Numbered from the stretch's first letter, positions 7,375 through 20,407 are shown. The stretch is DNA of 64,000 nt from Streptomyces sp. BR123 (GCF_013401435.1 NZ_JACBGN010000004.1:1-64000), one strand, 5' to 3'. Notes: a model not told the origin generated them from the letters alone. Made by a program: numbers and translations.

Positions 7375-8232
7375 TCAGTCATGGGCGATGACGGCGACGG
7401 GTGCCGACGCGTGGTGAAGCACCGCGTGGGCCACCGGGCCCACGTGGGCGCCGAGGGGTGAGCGCCGCAGGCGGCGCCCCACCACGACCAGCCCAGCACC
7501 CCGGGAAGCAGCGACGAGGTGCTCCCCTGCGGTTCCCCTGAAAACGCTGTGGGTGACGTCCACGCCCGGAAACTTGTGCCGCCAGGGCAGCAGCATGTCG
7601 TCGACCATGTGCGTGACGCTCTGACCGATCTCCCGTTCGTTGTCCGGGTCGAAGAGGGGGACGTAGGAGTAGGCGGGAGGCATCTTCCAGCCGTGTACTG
7701 CCCGTAGCGGACAGCCGCGCCGGGCCGCCTCCTCGAAGGCGAAGGCGAGTACCCGGTCACAGGCCTCGTGGATGTCGACACCGACGACGATGCCGGTGCC
7801 GGGCCCGTCCGGGTCGTCGGCCATGCGGACGAGGACGACCGGGGTGTCGGTGGCGACCACGGTGGACAGCGCCACCGAGCCGATGAGGAAACCGACCAGA
7901 CCGCCCAGGCCGCGTGAGCCCAGGACCAGCAGCGCGGCGTCTGCGGCCTCGGCGGCGAGGGCAGCCGCCGGCCGTGCCGTCGGGCAGCGGGTCGTGATCT
8001 CCAGGTGCGGATGGCGCCGGTGCAGTTCCTGCGCCGTCTCGGTCAGGGCCTGGTCCGCCCACCGGTCCGCACCCTGTTTGCCCAGGCCGGGAAGTACCGG
8101 GTCCAGGGGCCAGTCGACGGCGTGGACGACCCGCAGCGGCACCTGCCGCAAGACGGCTTCCCGCGCGGCCCAGCGCGCCGCCGCCCGGCTCTCCGCGGAG
8201 CCGTCGACCCCGACTGTCACGTGGTTCTTCAT
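7375..8232 (-). CDS. Universal stress protein, tandem UspA domains
   Basis: 285 residues. ATG 8232 has GGAGGAG upstream; a longer frame to 8304 lacks a site. Domain 1 (about 1-140) starts MKNHVTVGVDGSAESRAA and contains LLVLGSRGLGGLVGFLIGS. Domain 2 (about 148-285) starts GIVVGVDIHEACDRVL and contains VVVGRRLRRSPLGAHVGPV. It heads a run of minus-strand genes (USP, CBS-BON, CBS-BON, USP). ATP-binding stress proteins of this type restrain growth in hypoxic mycobacteria; the role here is inferred from homology. Confidence 0.9.
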   Translation of the reverse strand: MKNHVTVGVDGSAESRAAARWAAREAVLRQVPLRVVHAVDWPLDPVLPGLGKQGADRWADQALTETAQELHRRHPHLEITTRCPTARPAAALAAEAADAALLVLGSRGLGGLVGFLIGSVALSTVVATDTPVVLVRMADDPDGPGTGIVVGVDIHEACDRVLAFAFEEAARRGCPLRAVHGWKMPPAYSYVPLFDPDNEREIGQSVTHMVDDMLLPWRHKFPGVDVTHSVFRGTAGEHLVAASRGAGLVVVGRRLRRSPLGAHVGPVAHAVLHHASAPVAVIAHD

Positions 8233-8269
8233 ACTGACGGGCTCCTCCAGACGGGCGGTGGACCGGGCG

Positions 8270-8569
8270 TCACCACGGCATCGCGTGGCGGCTGTGCCCG
8301 GCATGGGTGCTCACCGTGTCGTCGGAGCGGGCCGTGACACGCGAGGCGACGGCCACGACTCCGTCGAGCCGTTCGACGAGGCCGAGCAGTACGGGCAGCT
8401 GACTCTGGTGTCGCATCCTGCCGTCCAGGGTGACGATGCCGTCCACGACGTGCACCTCGACCTCGTCGGCCGATACACCCGCGACGTCTCCGAGGACCGC
8501 GTCGACGCGTCGGCGCATCTCGGCGTCCGGGCGCAGCAACGCACGCACGCCGGCCGCCGGAAGCCTCAC
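8270..8569 (-). CDS. Orphan BON-domain protein, apparent CBS-deleted remnant
   Basis: 99 residues from GTG 8569. The start, GVRALLRPDAEMRRRVDAVL, aligns with the linker after the second CBS domain in the full CBS-BON proteins (LLKVYLRPDADIGTEIREL). A BON domain follows (EVHVVDGIVTLDGRMRHQSQ). Just upstream, a well-placed AGGAGGG precedes ATG 8607, which opens MKHVPIRWAAVLR and a stop (8607-8566). This echoes the MKHLRTV start of the paralogues, so both CBS domains seem to have been deleted, leaving start and tail in different frames. The tail could still be made from GTG 8569 by coupled translation through the overlapping stop. Confidence 0.6.
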   Translation of the reverse strand: MRLPAAGVRALLRPDAEMRRRVDAVLGDVAGVSADEVEVHVVDGIVTLDGRMRHQSQLPVLLGLVERLDGVVAVASRVTARSDDTVSTHAGHSRHAMPW

Positions 8570-8607
8570 CGGAGCACCGCCGCCCAGCGGATCGGGACGT
8601 GCTTCAT
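8566..8607 (-). pseudogene. Leader fragment of the deleted CBS-BON gene
   Basis: Thirteen codons with a strong ribosome site, sharing only the MKH start with the CBS-BON paralogues. The stop TGA overlaps the GTG of the BON frame, so ribosomes could reinitiate there. Confidence 0.45.
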
Positions 8608-8695
8608 GGGGCCCTCCTGCTGTGCCGGGTCACGCGAGGCCGATGCCCCGTGTGGCTGTGCCACTCACCCTCCGCCGGAGCGGAGGGGGAATCGA

Positions 8696-8804
8696 GGGCC
8701 GAACGGTCCCGTCCCGGGCCCGGAAGGACCCCGGACCAGGGCGGTACGGGGCCCGCGCCGGACCGATGGGGACCTTTGGGCCCGGCTGCGGTCCCGTGCG
8801 GCCC
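8696..8804. promoter_or_regulatory. Cluster of GGNCC-N4-GGNCC boxes upstream of the usp-ctpF-osdK-like run
   Basis: Four elements: GGGCCGAACGGTCC (8696-8709), GGCCCGGAAGGACC (8717-8730), GGACCTTTGGGCCC (8770-8783) and the weaker GTCCCGTGCGGCCC (8791-8804). Members of each pair start exactly 21 bp apart. They precede the universal stress gene at 8872 and, through it, a same-strand run that ends with the sensor kinase. A feedback loop on the kinase would follow, which is inference. Confidence 0.6.
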
Positions 8805-8871
8805 TCTTCCCAAGACACCGCGGATGTCAGCGTGGGTGGTGTCCCCGTCGGTTTCTGGGTTGGGAGTAACA

Positions 8872-9771
8872 GTGGAAAGCACCATCCGTACCCCGGACAC
8901 CAGCTCGGTCACCGTCGGTGTGGACGGCTCGGAGCCCGCTCGGCGCGCTGCCCTGTGGGCCGCCGGGGAGGCCGTACGCCGCAGCTGCCCCCTGCACATC
9001 GTCTACGGTGCCGACACCGACGGCAGGGCCCTGTACGTGTCGGCGGAGACCATCGAGAAGGTCCGTGCCGCGGGCCGGGAGATCCTGGACGACACGGCGA
9101 AGGCCGTGGCTGCCGAGTACCCCGGTCTGCTCGTGACCGCCGAGTTCAGCCGCTCGGATGCCGTCACCACCCTGCACCGGGCCGGCGGCCTGCACGGCAC
9201 GATCGTCGTGGGCAGCCGCGGCCTGGGCGGCTTCAACTCGCTCATGCTCGGTTCCGTCGGCCTCAAAGCGGCCGCCGGTGCCAGGACCCCGGTCATCGTG
9301 GTCCGCGGCATCGACGGGACCGAGGAGCGGGGAACCGTCCTCGCCGCCGTCCGTGACGCGGACGACCTCGTGTGCGCCCGGTACGCCGCTCAGGAGGCCG
9401 AGCTGCGCAAGGCGTCCCTGCGACTGCTGCACGTGTGGCCCGTCTTCCAGTCCCCCGGTAATGCGGTGACCTTGCTCGACGAGACCGCCGGGGAACGCGC
9501 CGCAGCCCTGGAGGCCGTCACGGACGCGATCCGCGACGAGTTCCCCGACCTGACCGTCGAAAGCGACGCGCAGAAGAGCACATCCGTGGCCGGAGTGCTC
9601 GTCGAGGCGTCCCGCCGTGCCGACCTGCTCGTCATGGGCGGCCGCAGGGCCCCCTCCCTGCTCGGACTCGGCCGCAACCTGGGCAGGGCCACGCACAGCG
9701 TGCTCCACCACGCAGACTGCCCCGTGCTCCTCATCCCCCGCGAGGGCACCGACTCCGGGAGCCCGTCATGA
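8872..9771 (+). CDS. Universal stress protein, tandem UspA domains
   Basis: 299 residues from GTG 8872 (MESTIRTPDTSSVTVGVDGS), with GGGAG at 8862-8866. Domain 1 (about 12-145) contains TIVVGSRGLGGFNSLMLGSV and domain 2 (about 155-297) contains LLVMGGRRAPSLLGLGRNLG, so nucleotide-binding loops are present in both. First gene of a plus-strand run with USP2, a P-type ATPase, DUF1918 and a DevS-like kinase. The next gene starts within its stop (ATGA, 9768-9771). Confidence 0.9.
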   Translation: MESTIRTPDTSSVTVGVDGSEPARRAALWAAGEAVRRSCPLHIVYGADTDGRALYVSAETIEKVRAAGREILDDTAKAVAAEYPGLLVTAEFSRSDAVTTLHRAGGLHGTIVVGSRGLGGFNSLMLGSVGLKAAAGARTPVIVVRGIDGTEERGTVLAAVRDADDLVCARYAAQEAELRKASLRLLHVWPVFQSPGNAVTLLDETAGERAAALEAVTDAIRDEFPDLTVESDAQKSTSVAGVLVEASRRADLLVMGGRRAPSLLGLGRNLGRATHSVLHHADCPVLLIPREGTDSGSPS

Positions 9772-10631
9772 CCGGCCGCCGGGCAGATGCGCGTGACGTC
9801 CTCGTGGGCATCGACCCGGTCCGGGAGTGGCACCTTCCCCTGGCCTGGGCCGCCGACGAGGCGTACCGGCGCCGCCTCCCGATGCGCCTGGTGCTCGCCG
9901 TGCCACCCCCGCACGACACCCACCACGGCGACGACACCCCGGGGCAGGTCGCCCTGCGGCGAACCGGGGCCGAGAGACTTCAGCAGGCACGTGACTGGGT
10001 CCACGCACGCCATCCCGAGCTGGCCGTGGCCGGCGACCTGCGCGGTGGCTTCCCCGCCCCCGTCATCGCCGAGGCGGCCCGGCAGGCCCGCATGGTCGTG
10101 CTCGGTTCCCGGCACCTCGGCCGGGTCGCGGAGGTGGTCGGCGCCGGATCGCTCGTGGTCCCGGTGACCGCACAGGCCCCCTGCCCGGTCGTCGTCGTGG
10201 GCGACGCCGAGCACACCACCCAGCAGCCGCCGTACATCGTCGCCGGAATCGACGGCAGCGCCGCCTCGGCCACCGTGCTCGGGTTCGCCCTCGACGAGGC
10301 CGATCTGCGCGGCGCGGCCGTGCGGGCCGTCTCGGTGTGGCAGCCGCCGGTGTTCCTGCTGCACGACGAGGAAGTCGCCCTGCGGGCTCAGCGAGCCCTG
10401 CTGGCCGAGACCACCGCGGGGCTCTCGGAGAAGTATCCCGACGTGCGCCTCACCCACGAGGTACTCGTGGGCCATCCGGTGGAGGAGCTGGCCCGGGCGG
10501 CCGAGCACGCTCTGGCCGTCGTCGTGGGCCGTCGCGGCCGAGGCGGCTACACCGGCATGCGCCTCGGATCCGTCGTGCACGGTCTGCTGCACCGTGCGCA
10601 CTGCCCGGTGATCACCATCCCGACCGAATGA
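9768..10631 (+). CDS. Universal stress protein, tandem UspA domains (divergent first domain)
   Basis: 287 residues, coupled to the previous gene by ATGA. The first domain (about 8-147) lacks the usual DGS after the first strand (DVLVGIDPVREWHLPLAWAA). The second domain (about 153-287) is canonical (YIVAGIDGSAASATVLGFAL, VVVGRRGRGGYTGMRLGSVV). The first half may have lost ATP binding. Eight bases separate it from the P-type ATPase gene, so the two are surely co-transcribed. Confidence 0.9.
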   Translation: MTGRRADARDVLVGIDPVREWHLPLAWAADEAYRRRLPMRLVLAVPPPHDTHHGDDTPGQVALRRTGAERLQQARDWVHARHPELAVAGDLRGGFPAPVIAEAARQARMVVLGSRHLGRVAEVVGAGSLVVPVTAQAPCPVVVVGDAEHTTQQPPYIVAGIDGSAASATVLGFALDEADLRGAAVRAVSVWQPPVFLLHDEEVALRAQRALLAETTAGLSEKYPDVRLTHEVLVGHPVEELARAAEHALAVVVGRRGRGGYTGMRLGSVVHGLLHRAHCPVITIPTE

Positions 10632-10638
10632 GACAGAC

Positions 10639-15298
<4,660 letters not shown>

Positions 15299-15345
15299 CC
15301 GACCGGCGCCGCTCCCCGCGAGGCCGGGTACCGGTCACGTGGGCT

Positions 15346-15810
15346 TCACAGGCTGCTGCCGCTGCCGTAGGGGGCGTACAGGTCGAGCAGGCGGATCCGG
15401 GTGGCTTGCAGGCGGTGGGCGAGGACCTGCCCGACCCAGTGGCCGACGGCGGAGCCGAAGACGGGATCGGCATCCATCAGCGTGCGTACACGTGCCGCGT
15501 CGAATTCGTAGGCGCGCACGGGGGTCATCGCCTCGGCACCCAGACGCCAGGCATGCGGCTTGAACAGCCACGAACACCCGACCAGCTCGCCGGCGCCGAG
15601 GCTCTCGATGACCGCGGCGCGCCGACCGGGCACGTGGACGTCGAGGGTCACGGTGCCGGACCGGACGATCCAGAACCGGTCGGCACGGCCGCCCTCGCGG
15701 AAGAGACGGGTCCCCTCGGCGAAGTTCACCTCCCGGGCCATCTCCATCAAGCGGGTGCGGCAGTCGGCGGGCAGTGCCGTGGCGATTCGGATGGGTGACG
15801 GGGCGCTCAT
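15346..15810 (-). CDS. Cyclic nucleotide-binding (cNMP/Crp-like) single-domain protein
   Basis: 154 residues, AGGAGG before ATG 15810. A cupin-like cNMP-binding domain fills about 15-125 (NFAEGTRLFREGGRADRFWI, SLGAGELVGCSWLF). The protein stops after a helix ending RIRLLDLYAPYGSGSSL, where Crp/Fnr regulators would continue into a winged HTH. It therefore cannot bind DNA by itself and may modulate another protein. A copy of this tail is fused to the beta-CASP relic at 335-417. Paired boxes at 15870-15905 may serve it and the divergent SHOCT gene. Confidence 0.85.
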   Translation of the reverse strand: MSAPSPIRIATALPADCRTRLMEMAREVNFAEGTRLFREGGRADRFWIVRSGTVTLDVHVPGRRAAVIESLGAGELVGCSWLFKPHAWRLGAEAMTPVRAYEFDAARVRTLMDADPVFGSAVGHWVGQVLAHRLQATRIRLLDLYAPYGSGSSL

Positions 15811-15869
15811 GGACGGCCTCCTGAATCGAGTTCGTCTCCAGTCTTCGCGCGCGGGCGCATTTCCGGCTT

Positions 15870-15905
15870 GGGCCCTGTGGCCCCCATCCCGGTCCCGAAC
15901 GGCCT
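15870..15905. promoter_or_regulatory. GGNCC-N4-GGNCC box plus weaker second copy
   Basis: GGGCCCTGTGGCCC at 15870-15883 fits the consensus. GTCCCGAACGGCCT at 15892-15905 is a weaker copy 22 bp on. They lie between the divergent genes at 15810 (-) and 15991 (+). Confidence 0.45.
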
Positions 15906-15990
15906 ATGCCCGGATCCGTGCAGAGCGAGACGCTGGGAGGCAGACGGCTCGTCCACGGCCGCCGGCCCCCTTCGACCCGGCAGGTGCGAG

Positions 15991-16278
15991 ATGTACTGGA
16001 ACGGCCATGGCATGGGCGCCTGGGGATGGTTCGCCATGTCACTCACCGCGCTGATCCTCGGGGCTCTCATCGTCGCGCTGGCAGTGCTTCTGGTCCGCGC
16101 CTTCAAGCGCGAGGGCGCGGACGGACGGGCAGCCGCCCCGGATTCCGGACGCGGCAAGGGGGCCGAGGGCCTGCTTGCCGAGCGGTTCGCCCGGGGCGAG
16201 ATCGACGACGAGGAGTACGAGCGGCGGCTCGCGGTGCTGCGCAGCCATGCCCCCGGCCCCACGTTCCCGCGAGAGTGA
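15991..16278 (+). CDS. Membrane-anchored SHOCT-domain protein
   Basis: 95 residues from ATG 15991 (MYWNGHGMGAWGWFAMS). One transmembrane helix (about 15-37, SLTALILGALIVALAVLLVR), a basic/charged linker, then a C-terminal SHOCT motif (about 65-88, LLAERFARGEIDDEEYERRL). SHOCT domains are short oligomerisation or peptide-binding helices; no enzymatic role. It begins a plus-strand run with the PPOX gene and the XRE-PPOX gene. Confidence 0.8.
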   Translation: MYWNGHGMGAWGWFAMSLTALILGALIVALAVLLVRAFKREGADGRAAAPDSGRGKGAEGLLAERFARGEIDDEEYERRLAVLRSHAPGPTFPRE

Positions 16279-16333
16279 GATGCCCACCGCGGGCCGAGTC
16301 CTGGCGGCTCGCCTGCCGACCGGAGGGGCGCCG

Positions 16334-16801
16334 ATGATGGAGAGCCAACCGCTCGGCACGGCCCACGCCCCGTCCCGGTCCTCGGCCGAAGCGCCGGGGC
16401 GACGGGTGGAAGAGCTGGCCGCCGAGGAAGCGCTGGAGCTGCTCGGCAGCGTAGGGCTGGGGCGCGTCGTCTTCACCCGGCACGCGCTGCCCGCCGTACG
16501 CCCGGTCAATCACGTTCTCGACGCCGGAGACATCATCATCCGCCCCCACGACGGATCGACGCTCGCAGCCCTGATGGAGGCGCAGGAAGGGACGGGCGTG
16601 GTCGTCGCGTACGAGGCCGACACCATCGATCCCGAAGCCCGTGTCGGCTGGGGCGTGGTGGCCACCGGCTACGCCACCGCCGTCACCGACCCGATCGAGC
16701 TGGAGCGCTACGCGCACCTCCTCCTGCCCTGGGTCGAGGGCGCGTTCTCCGGTCCCATCCGGATCACGCCCGGCCTGGTCACCGGCTTCCGACTGCATTG
16801 A
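16334..16801 (+). CDS. PPOX-like flavin protein (no HTH)
   Basis: 155 residues. The start is set at ATG 16334 (MMESQPLG) because GGAGG at 16322-16326 has 7-base spacing; an in-frame ATG at 16280 lacks a site. The split-barrel PPOX-like domain covers about 25-150: LGSVGLGRVVFTRHALPAVR, VNHVLDAGDIIIRPHDGSTL, GWGVVATGYATAVTDP. Such proteins bind F420, FMN or heme. A PPOX-like protein (Rv0080) is in the mycobacterial DosR regulon by recollection. Confidence 0.85.
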   Translation: MMESQPLGTAHAPSRSSAEAPGRRVEELAAEEALELLGSVGLGRVVFTRHALPAVRPVNHVLDAGDIIIRPHDGSTLAALMEAQEGTGVVVAYEADTIDPEARVGWGVVATGYATAVTDPIELERYAHLLLPWVEGAFSGPIRITPGLVTGFRLH

Positions 16802-16843
16802 GGGGGCCCGTGGCAACCGGGCTGCGCGGGCAGAGGCTCGGGG

Positions 16844-16884
16844 ACCGACCGACCGGCACGCACTGGGGACCGACCGACCGACCG
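16844..16884. repeat. ACCG tetranucleotide runs
   Basis: (ACCG)x3 at 16844-16855 and (ACCG)x4 at 16869-16884, each preceded by GGGG. They lie in the 205-base gap between the PPOX gene and the XRE-PPOX gene and contain several GGACC half-sites. Slippage between runs of this type could vary promoter spacing; whether they act as operator half-sites is unknown. Confidence 0.5.
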
Positions 16885-17006
16885 GCCGATGCGGGGCGGC
16901 CCGGCCGGGGGTCGGCCCGGCGGTACCGGAGGAAGGAAACGAAGAGCGCCCCCGTACGGAGCGCAGCACGACGCGGCGGCCGAGCAGCCGAAGGAGCGAT
17001 GACGTC

Positions 17007-17705
17007 ATGACCACCATCAGTGGACCGGGAGACCCTCCACCCCGCGAGCCCGAGGGCCGGACGACGGGAGGCCGGACCGACCTGGGGCGCCGGCTTGCCG
17101 CCCGTCGAACCGCGGCCGGCATGAGCCGCGAGGAGCTGGGAGAGCGCTGCGGCGCCGACGCGCACTACGTCGCCTGCCTGGAGGAGCACGTCGCCCTCCC
17201 GGCGATCGGGACGCTCGCTCGTCTCGCCGATGCGCTCGGCACCACCGTCGACGCCCTGGCCGGCACGGGCTCCGAGCGCGATCCGGGGCCGCCCGCCATG
17301 GCCCCCGACGTTCGGCCGGTCACTCTGGACGAGGAGGAGTGCCGACGGCTGCTCGGAGTCCGGGGCATCGGCCGGGTGGCCGTCTTCACCCCCGAGGGTC
17401 CCGCCGTCCACCCCGTGAACTACCTGATCGCCGCCGGGGACGTCACCTTCCGTACTGCGGCCGACACGGTGCTGGCACGGGCCGCGGGCAGCGAGGCCGC
17501 CTTCGAGGTGGAGCGGATCGACGAGGTGGCGGCCAGGGCGTGGAGCGTGCTTGCCGTGGGGGTGCTCCAGGAAGCGACCGACCCGGCCCAGCTCGAGCGC
17601 CTGGCCGACGCGGTCCACTCCACACCCTGGGCGGGCGGTACCCGTAGCCACTGGATGAAGCTGACCCCGGTCCGGCTCACGGGCCGACGGGTGGCGTGCC
17701 GCTGA
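17007..17705 (+). CDS. XRE-type HTH + PPOX-like protein (paralogue of 1170-1853)
   Basis: 232 residues from ATG 17007, with AAGGAG at 16991-16996 (10-base spacing). HTH at about 25-80 (LGRRLAARRTAAGMSREELG, then IGTLARLADALGT) and PPOX domain at about 105-230 (GRVAVFTPEGPAVHPVNYLI, HWMKLTPVRLTGRRV). Very similar to the copy at 1170-1853 over the whole length, so this is a within-island duplication. The 3' end overlaps the convergent pncB gene by 29 bases. Confidence 0.85.
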   Translation: MTTISGPGDPPPREPEGRTTGGRTDLGRRLAARRTAAGMSREELGERCGADAHYVACLEEHVALPAIGTLARLADALGTTVDALAGTGSERDPGPPAMAPDVRPVTLDEEECRRLLGVRGIGRVAVFTPEGPAVHPVNYLIAAGDVTFRTAADTVLARAAGSEAAFEVERIDEVAARAWSVLAVGVLQEATDPAQLERLADAVHSTPWAGGTRSHWMKLTPVRLTGRRVACR

Positions 17706-19098
17706 CCTTCCGGGACGGCACGTGCCGGCCTCGATCGGTGATGCCGCCGGCACGGTGCCCCCGTAATCCGCCGCCCCCGTATTCCGAGAGCAGCTGTCTG
17801 CGCACCTTCTCCGTGAGCAGGGACAGCTGCTTCGAGGTCGTCGGAGCCGGGGGCCGGGGGTCTTGGATGTGCCTGGCCTCCTGCGGAAGGGCGTCGAGGT
17901 CGGCCTCGAAGCGGGAGCGCGCGGCGGTGAGGGAGTCGCTCGGGCCGGTCCGGCGGCCGTTCCGCATCACCGTACCGAGCAGCGGGTCCGCGCCCGGCGG
18001 ACGCGCCTCGTCCCGGAGGGCGATCACGTCTGCCCGCCCGGGCCACCGGTACACCTGCTTGGGCGCCGGAGCGGTGGCCTTCGCCGAGGACAGCTTCATC
18101 ACCGGCCGCCCGCCGTAGGCCACCAGCTTGTACGCGGCGTCCAGATACGGTGCGTCCGCGGCGACACCCACGCGGGTGCCCACCGCGAAGACATCGACGG
18201 GAGCCCCGGAGCGGATCAGGTCGTCGATCGCGTACTCGTCCAGACCGCCGCTGGCGATGATCTTCACGTCAGGCAGGCCTGCGGCGTCCAGCCGGGCGCG
18301 GGAGCGGTGCGCCAGCTCTCCGAGGTCACCGCTGTCGAGGCGGATCGCGCAGCCCGGACCGCGCCGTAGCCCGGCCAGGACTCGGGCGGCGGTCGTCACG
18401 CCCCGGTCGGTGTCGTAGGTGTCGACGAGCAGGGTGATGGGACCGGGATGGGCGCGCGCGAAGGCCCGGAACGCCTGCTCCTCGGAGGGGAAGGATTCGA
18501 TGTACGAGTGCGCCATGGTGCCGGAGGCGGGCAGGCCCAGTCTGACTGCGGCGTCGACGTTGCTGGTCGCGGCGAACCCGACGAGCCCACCGAGCCGGGC
18601 CGCCTGAAAACCGGCCTGCGGTCCGTGGTTGCGGCGCAACGAGAAGTCGACCACCGGCCGCCCCCGGGCGGCCAGGACACAGCGTGCCGCCTTGGAGGCG
18701 ACGGCCGTCTGGTGGCAGAGCTGGCTGAGCAGGTACGTCTCGACGAGCTGGGCCTGGGGGAGGGGCGCCGTCACCTCCATCAGCGGCTCACCGGCGAAGA
18801 CCAGCCGCCCCTCGGCGACCGCGCGCACCTCGCCCTCGAACCGCAGGCCCACCAGCGGAGCCAGATCCGCCGGTGGCCGGTGCAGTGCCTCGGCGAACAC
18901 GCGGGCGTCGTCCGCCGTCACCTCGAACCGGGCCAGGTAGTCGAGGGCGGGCTCCAGCCCGGCGGCGACGAGGAAGCCCCGTCCCGGGGGCAGGTCCCGC
19001 ACGAAGAGACTGAAGGTCGCCTCGGCGTCCATGCCCTCGCCCAGGTACGACATCGCCATCGTGACCTCGTACAGGTCTGTTGTGGTCACATCCGACAT
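17677..19098 (-). CDS. pncB: Nicotinate phosphoribosyltransferase
   Basis: 473 residues, GGAGG before ATG 19098. Joins nicotinate and PRPP to give nicotinate mononucleotide in the Preiss-Handler NAD pathway. Visible family motifs: TTDLYEVTMAMSYL at the N-terminus, SLRRNHGPQAGFQAARL, GTMAHSYIESFPSEE, CAIRLDSGDLGELA, KIIASGGLDEYAID and VMKLSSAKAT. The C-terminal tail after about 440 (GGGGLRGHRAGGIT) looks unrelated to the fold and overlaps the convergent gene. A second, DosR-controlled pncB2 exists in M. tuberculosis; this gene's position suggests the same NAD-salvage role during dormancy. Confidence 0.92.
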   Translation of the reverse strand: MSDVTTTDLYEVTMAMSYLGEGMDAEATFSLFVRDLPPGRGFLVAAGLEPALDYLARFEVTADDARVFAEALHRPPADLAPLVGLRFEGEVRAVAEGRLVFAGEPLMEVTAPLPQAQLVETYLLSQLCHQTAVASKAARCVLAARGRPVVDFSLRRNHGPQAGFQAARLGGLVGFAATSNVDAAVRLGLPASGTMAHSYIESFPSEEQAFRAFARAHPGPITLLVDTYDTDRGVTTAARVLAGLRRGPGCAIRLDSGDLGELAHRSRARLDAAGLPDVKIIASGGLDEYAIDDLIRSGAPVDVFAVGTRVGVAADAPYLDAAYKLVAYGGRPVMKLSSAKATAPAPKQVYRWPGRADVIALRDEARPPGADPLLGTVMRNGRRTGPSDSLTAARSRFEADLDALPQEARHIQDPRPPAPTTSKQLSLLTEKVRRQLLSEYGGGGLRGHRAGGITDRGRHVPSRKVSGTPPVGP

Positions 19099-19220
19099 GC
19101 CTCCAGCGTGCCGCGCAGGCGGAGAATGCGCTGGACAACCCGGGACCGCGCCGGGGCCGGACGAACCCCTGCCCCCATCGGCGTGTCACACCCCGGCCGG
19201 TCTTCCCACACCCTGAGCCG

Positions 19221-19255
19221 GGGCCGAACGGCCCCGTCGCTGCCCCGACAGGCCC
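19221..19255. promoter_or_regulatory. Paired GGNCC boxes upstream of hsp20
   Basis: GGGCCGAACGGCCC (19221-19234) is a nearly perfect palindrome. GCCCCGACAGGCCC (19242-19255) starts exactly 21 bp later. They stand 91-125 bases before the Hsp20 start. Confidence 0.6.
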
Positions 19256-19345
19256 AAGCGGACCGGGTGGCGGCGGAACGAGAGTGGATACGGAAGCCCG
19301 CACGAAGGCGCCGGTCACACGGCGCCGGAAATCCAGGAGCACCCC

Positions 19346-19837
19346 ATGTCAGGCACGCATATGGAGCGGAGGCGCAGCCTCTTCCCCGACCTCACGGACT
19401 GGTTCGGAGCCGACTTCCCGCGCTTCCCGATGTGGCGGCCGGCCCTCAACGCCCACCCGATCCCCATCGAGGTGACCAGCGACGAAGGCACGTACACGCT
19501 CCGCGCCGAACTGCCGGGGATGGACCCCGAGAAGGACATCGAGATCACGGTCGACGGCGACACCCTCACCGTGAGCGCCGAGCACACCGAGAGCACAAAG
19601 GAGAAGGACCACTCCGAGTTCCGCTACGGATTCTTCCGCCGCAGCGTCCGCCTGCCCCGGATCCCCACCGAGGGAGTCGAAGCAGCGTACGAGGACGGCA
19701 TCCTCACGGTCCGCGTACCGATGGAGCCCGAACCCCCCGCCGGCCGCCGCAGCATCCCCGTCAAGCGCCCCCAGGGCACGGAGACGGAGGAGGCGGGTGA
19801 GACGGGGAAGTCGGGGGAGACGGGGGAGACGTCATGA
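19346..19837 (+). CDS. Hsp20/alpha-crystallin small heat-shock protein
   Basis: 163 residues with AGGAG before ATG 19346. The alpha-crystallin domain covers about 38-135: IPIEVTSDEGTYTLRAELPG, DGDTLTVSAEHTES, FRRSVRLPRIPTEGVEAAY, DGILTVRVPM. The N-terminal arm is aromatic (SLFPDLTDWFGADFPRF) and the tail is a low-complexity Glu/Gly/Thr stretch (GETGKSGETGETS). ATP-independent holdase chaperone, the counterpart of mycobacterial Acr/HspX. Coupled by ATGA to the flavodoxin gene. Confidence 0.92.
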   Translation: MSGTHMERRRSLFPDLTDWFGADFPRFPMWRPALNAHPIPIEVTSDEGTYTLRAELPGMDPEKDIEITVDGDTLTVSAEHTESTKEKDHSEFRYGFFRRSVRLPRIPTEGVEAAYEDGILTVRVPMEPEPPAGRRSIPVKRPQGTETEEAGETGKSGETGETS

Positions 19838-20337
19838 CGGCCAAGAGGGTCCTGGTCGCCTACGGGAGCAAGCACGGCGCGACCGCCGGGATCGCGGCGG
19901 AAATCGGCAGGACCCTCCGCGAGGACGGCCTGGATGCCGTGGTGCTCCCCGCGGACGACGTGGACGACGTCCGCGGCTTCGACGCCGTCGTCCTCGGCGG
20001 GTCCCTGTACGCCGGCCGCTGGAGCGGCAAGGCACGGCACTGTGCGGAACGCAACGAGCACTACCTCAAGCACCGCCCGGTCTGGCTGTTCAGCAGCGGC
20101 CCGATCGACAGCTCCGCGGAGCAGCACGAGATCCCGCCGGTGCCGGCCGTGGCCCGGCAGATGGAACGGCTCGGAGCCCGCGAACACGTCACCTTCGGAG
20201 GCAGCATCACCGCGAGCACACCGGGTCTCATCGCGAAGGCGGTGATCCGGCACGGCAGGGGCGGCGACTTCCGCAACCCGGAGCGGATCCAGACCTGGGC
20301 CCACCACATCAGCAGCGAACTCGCCGCGGCCGCCTGA
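19834..20337 (+). CDS. Flavodoxin-domain protein
   Basis: 167 residues, overlapping hsp20 by 4 bases. The FMN phosphate loop is near the start (VLVAYGSKHGATAGIAAEIG), with flavodoxin core strands FDAVVLGGSLYAGRWSG and HRPVWLFSSGPI. It belongs to the flavodoxin_5/HemG-like group, which carries out electron transfer or protoporphyrinogen oxidation; the partner is unknown. The truncated copy at 4516-4650 is clearly derived from this gene or a sister. Confidence 0.85.
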   Translation: MTAKRVLVAYGSKHGATAGIAAEIGRTLREDGLDAVVLPADDVDDVRGFDAVVLGGSLYAGRWSGKARHCAERNEHYLKHRPVWLFSSGPIDSSAEQHEIPPVPAVARQMERLGAREHVTFGGSITASTPGLIAKAVIRHGRGGDFRNPERIQTWAHHISSELAAAA

Positions 20338-20354
20338 ACGGCCGACCCGGTGAG

Positions 20355-20378
20355 CCGAGCCGCCGGAAGGCGGCTCGG
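20355..20378. terminator. Bidirectional hairpin with GGAA loop
   Basis: Perfect 10-bp arms, CCGAGCCGCC (20355-20364) and GGCGGCTCGG (20369-20378), around GGAA. It lies between the flavodoxin gene (+) and the CBS-BON gene (-). Confidence 0.8.
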
Positions 20379-20407
20379 TCGCACGGCGACCTGTGCCTCT
20401 CCAGCGG

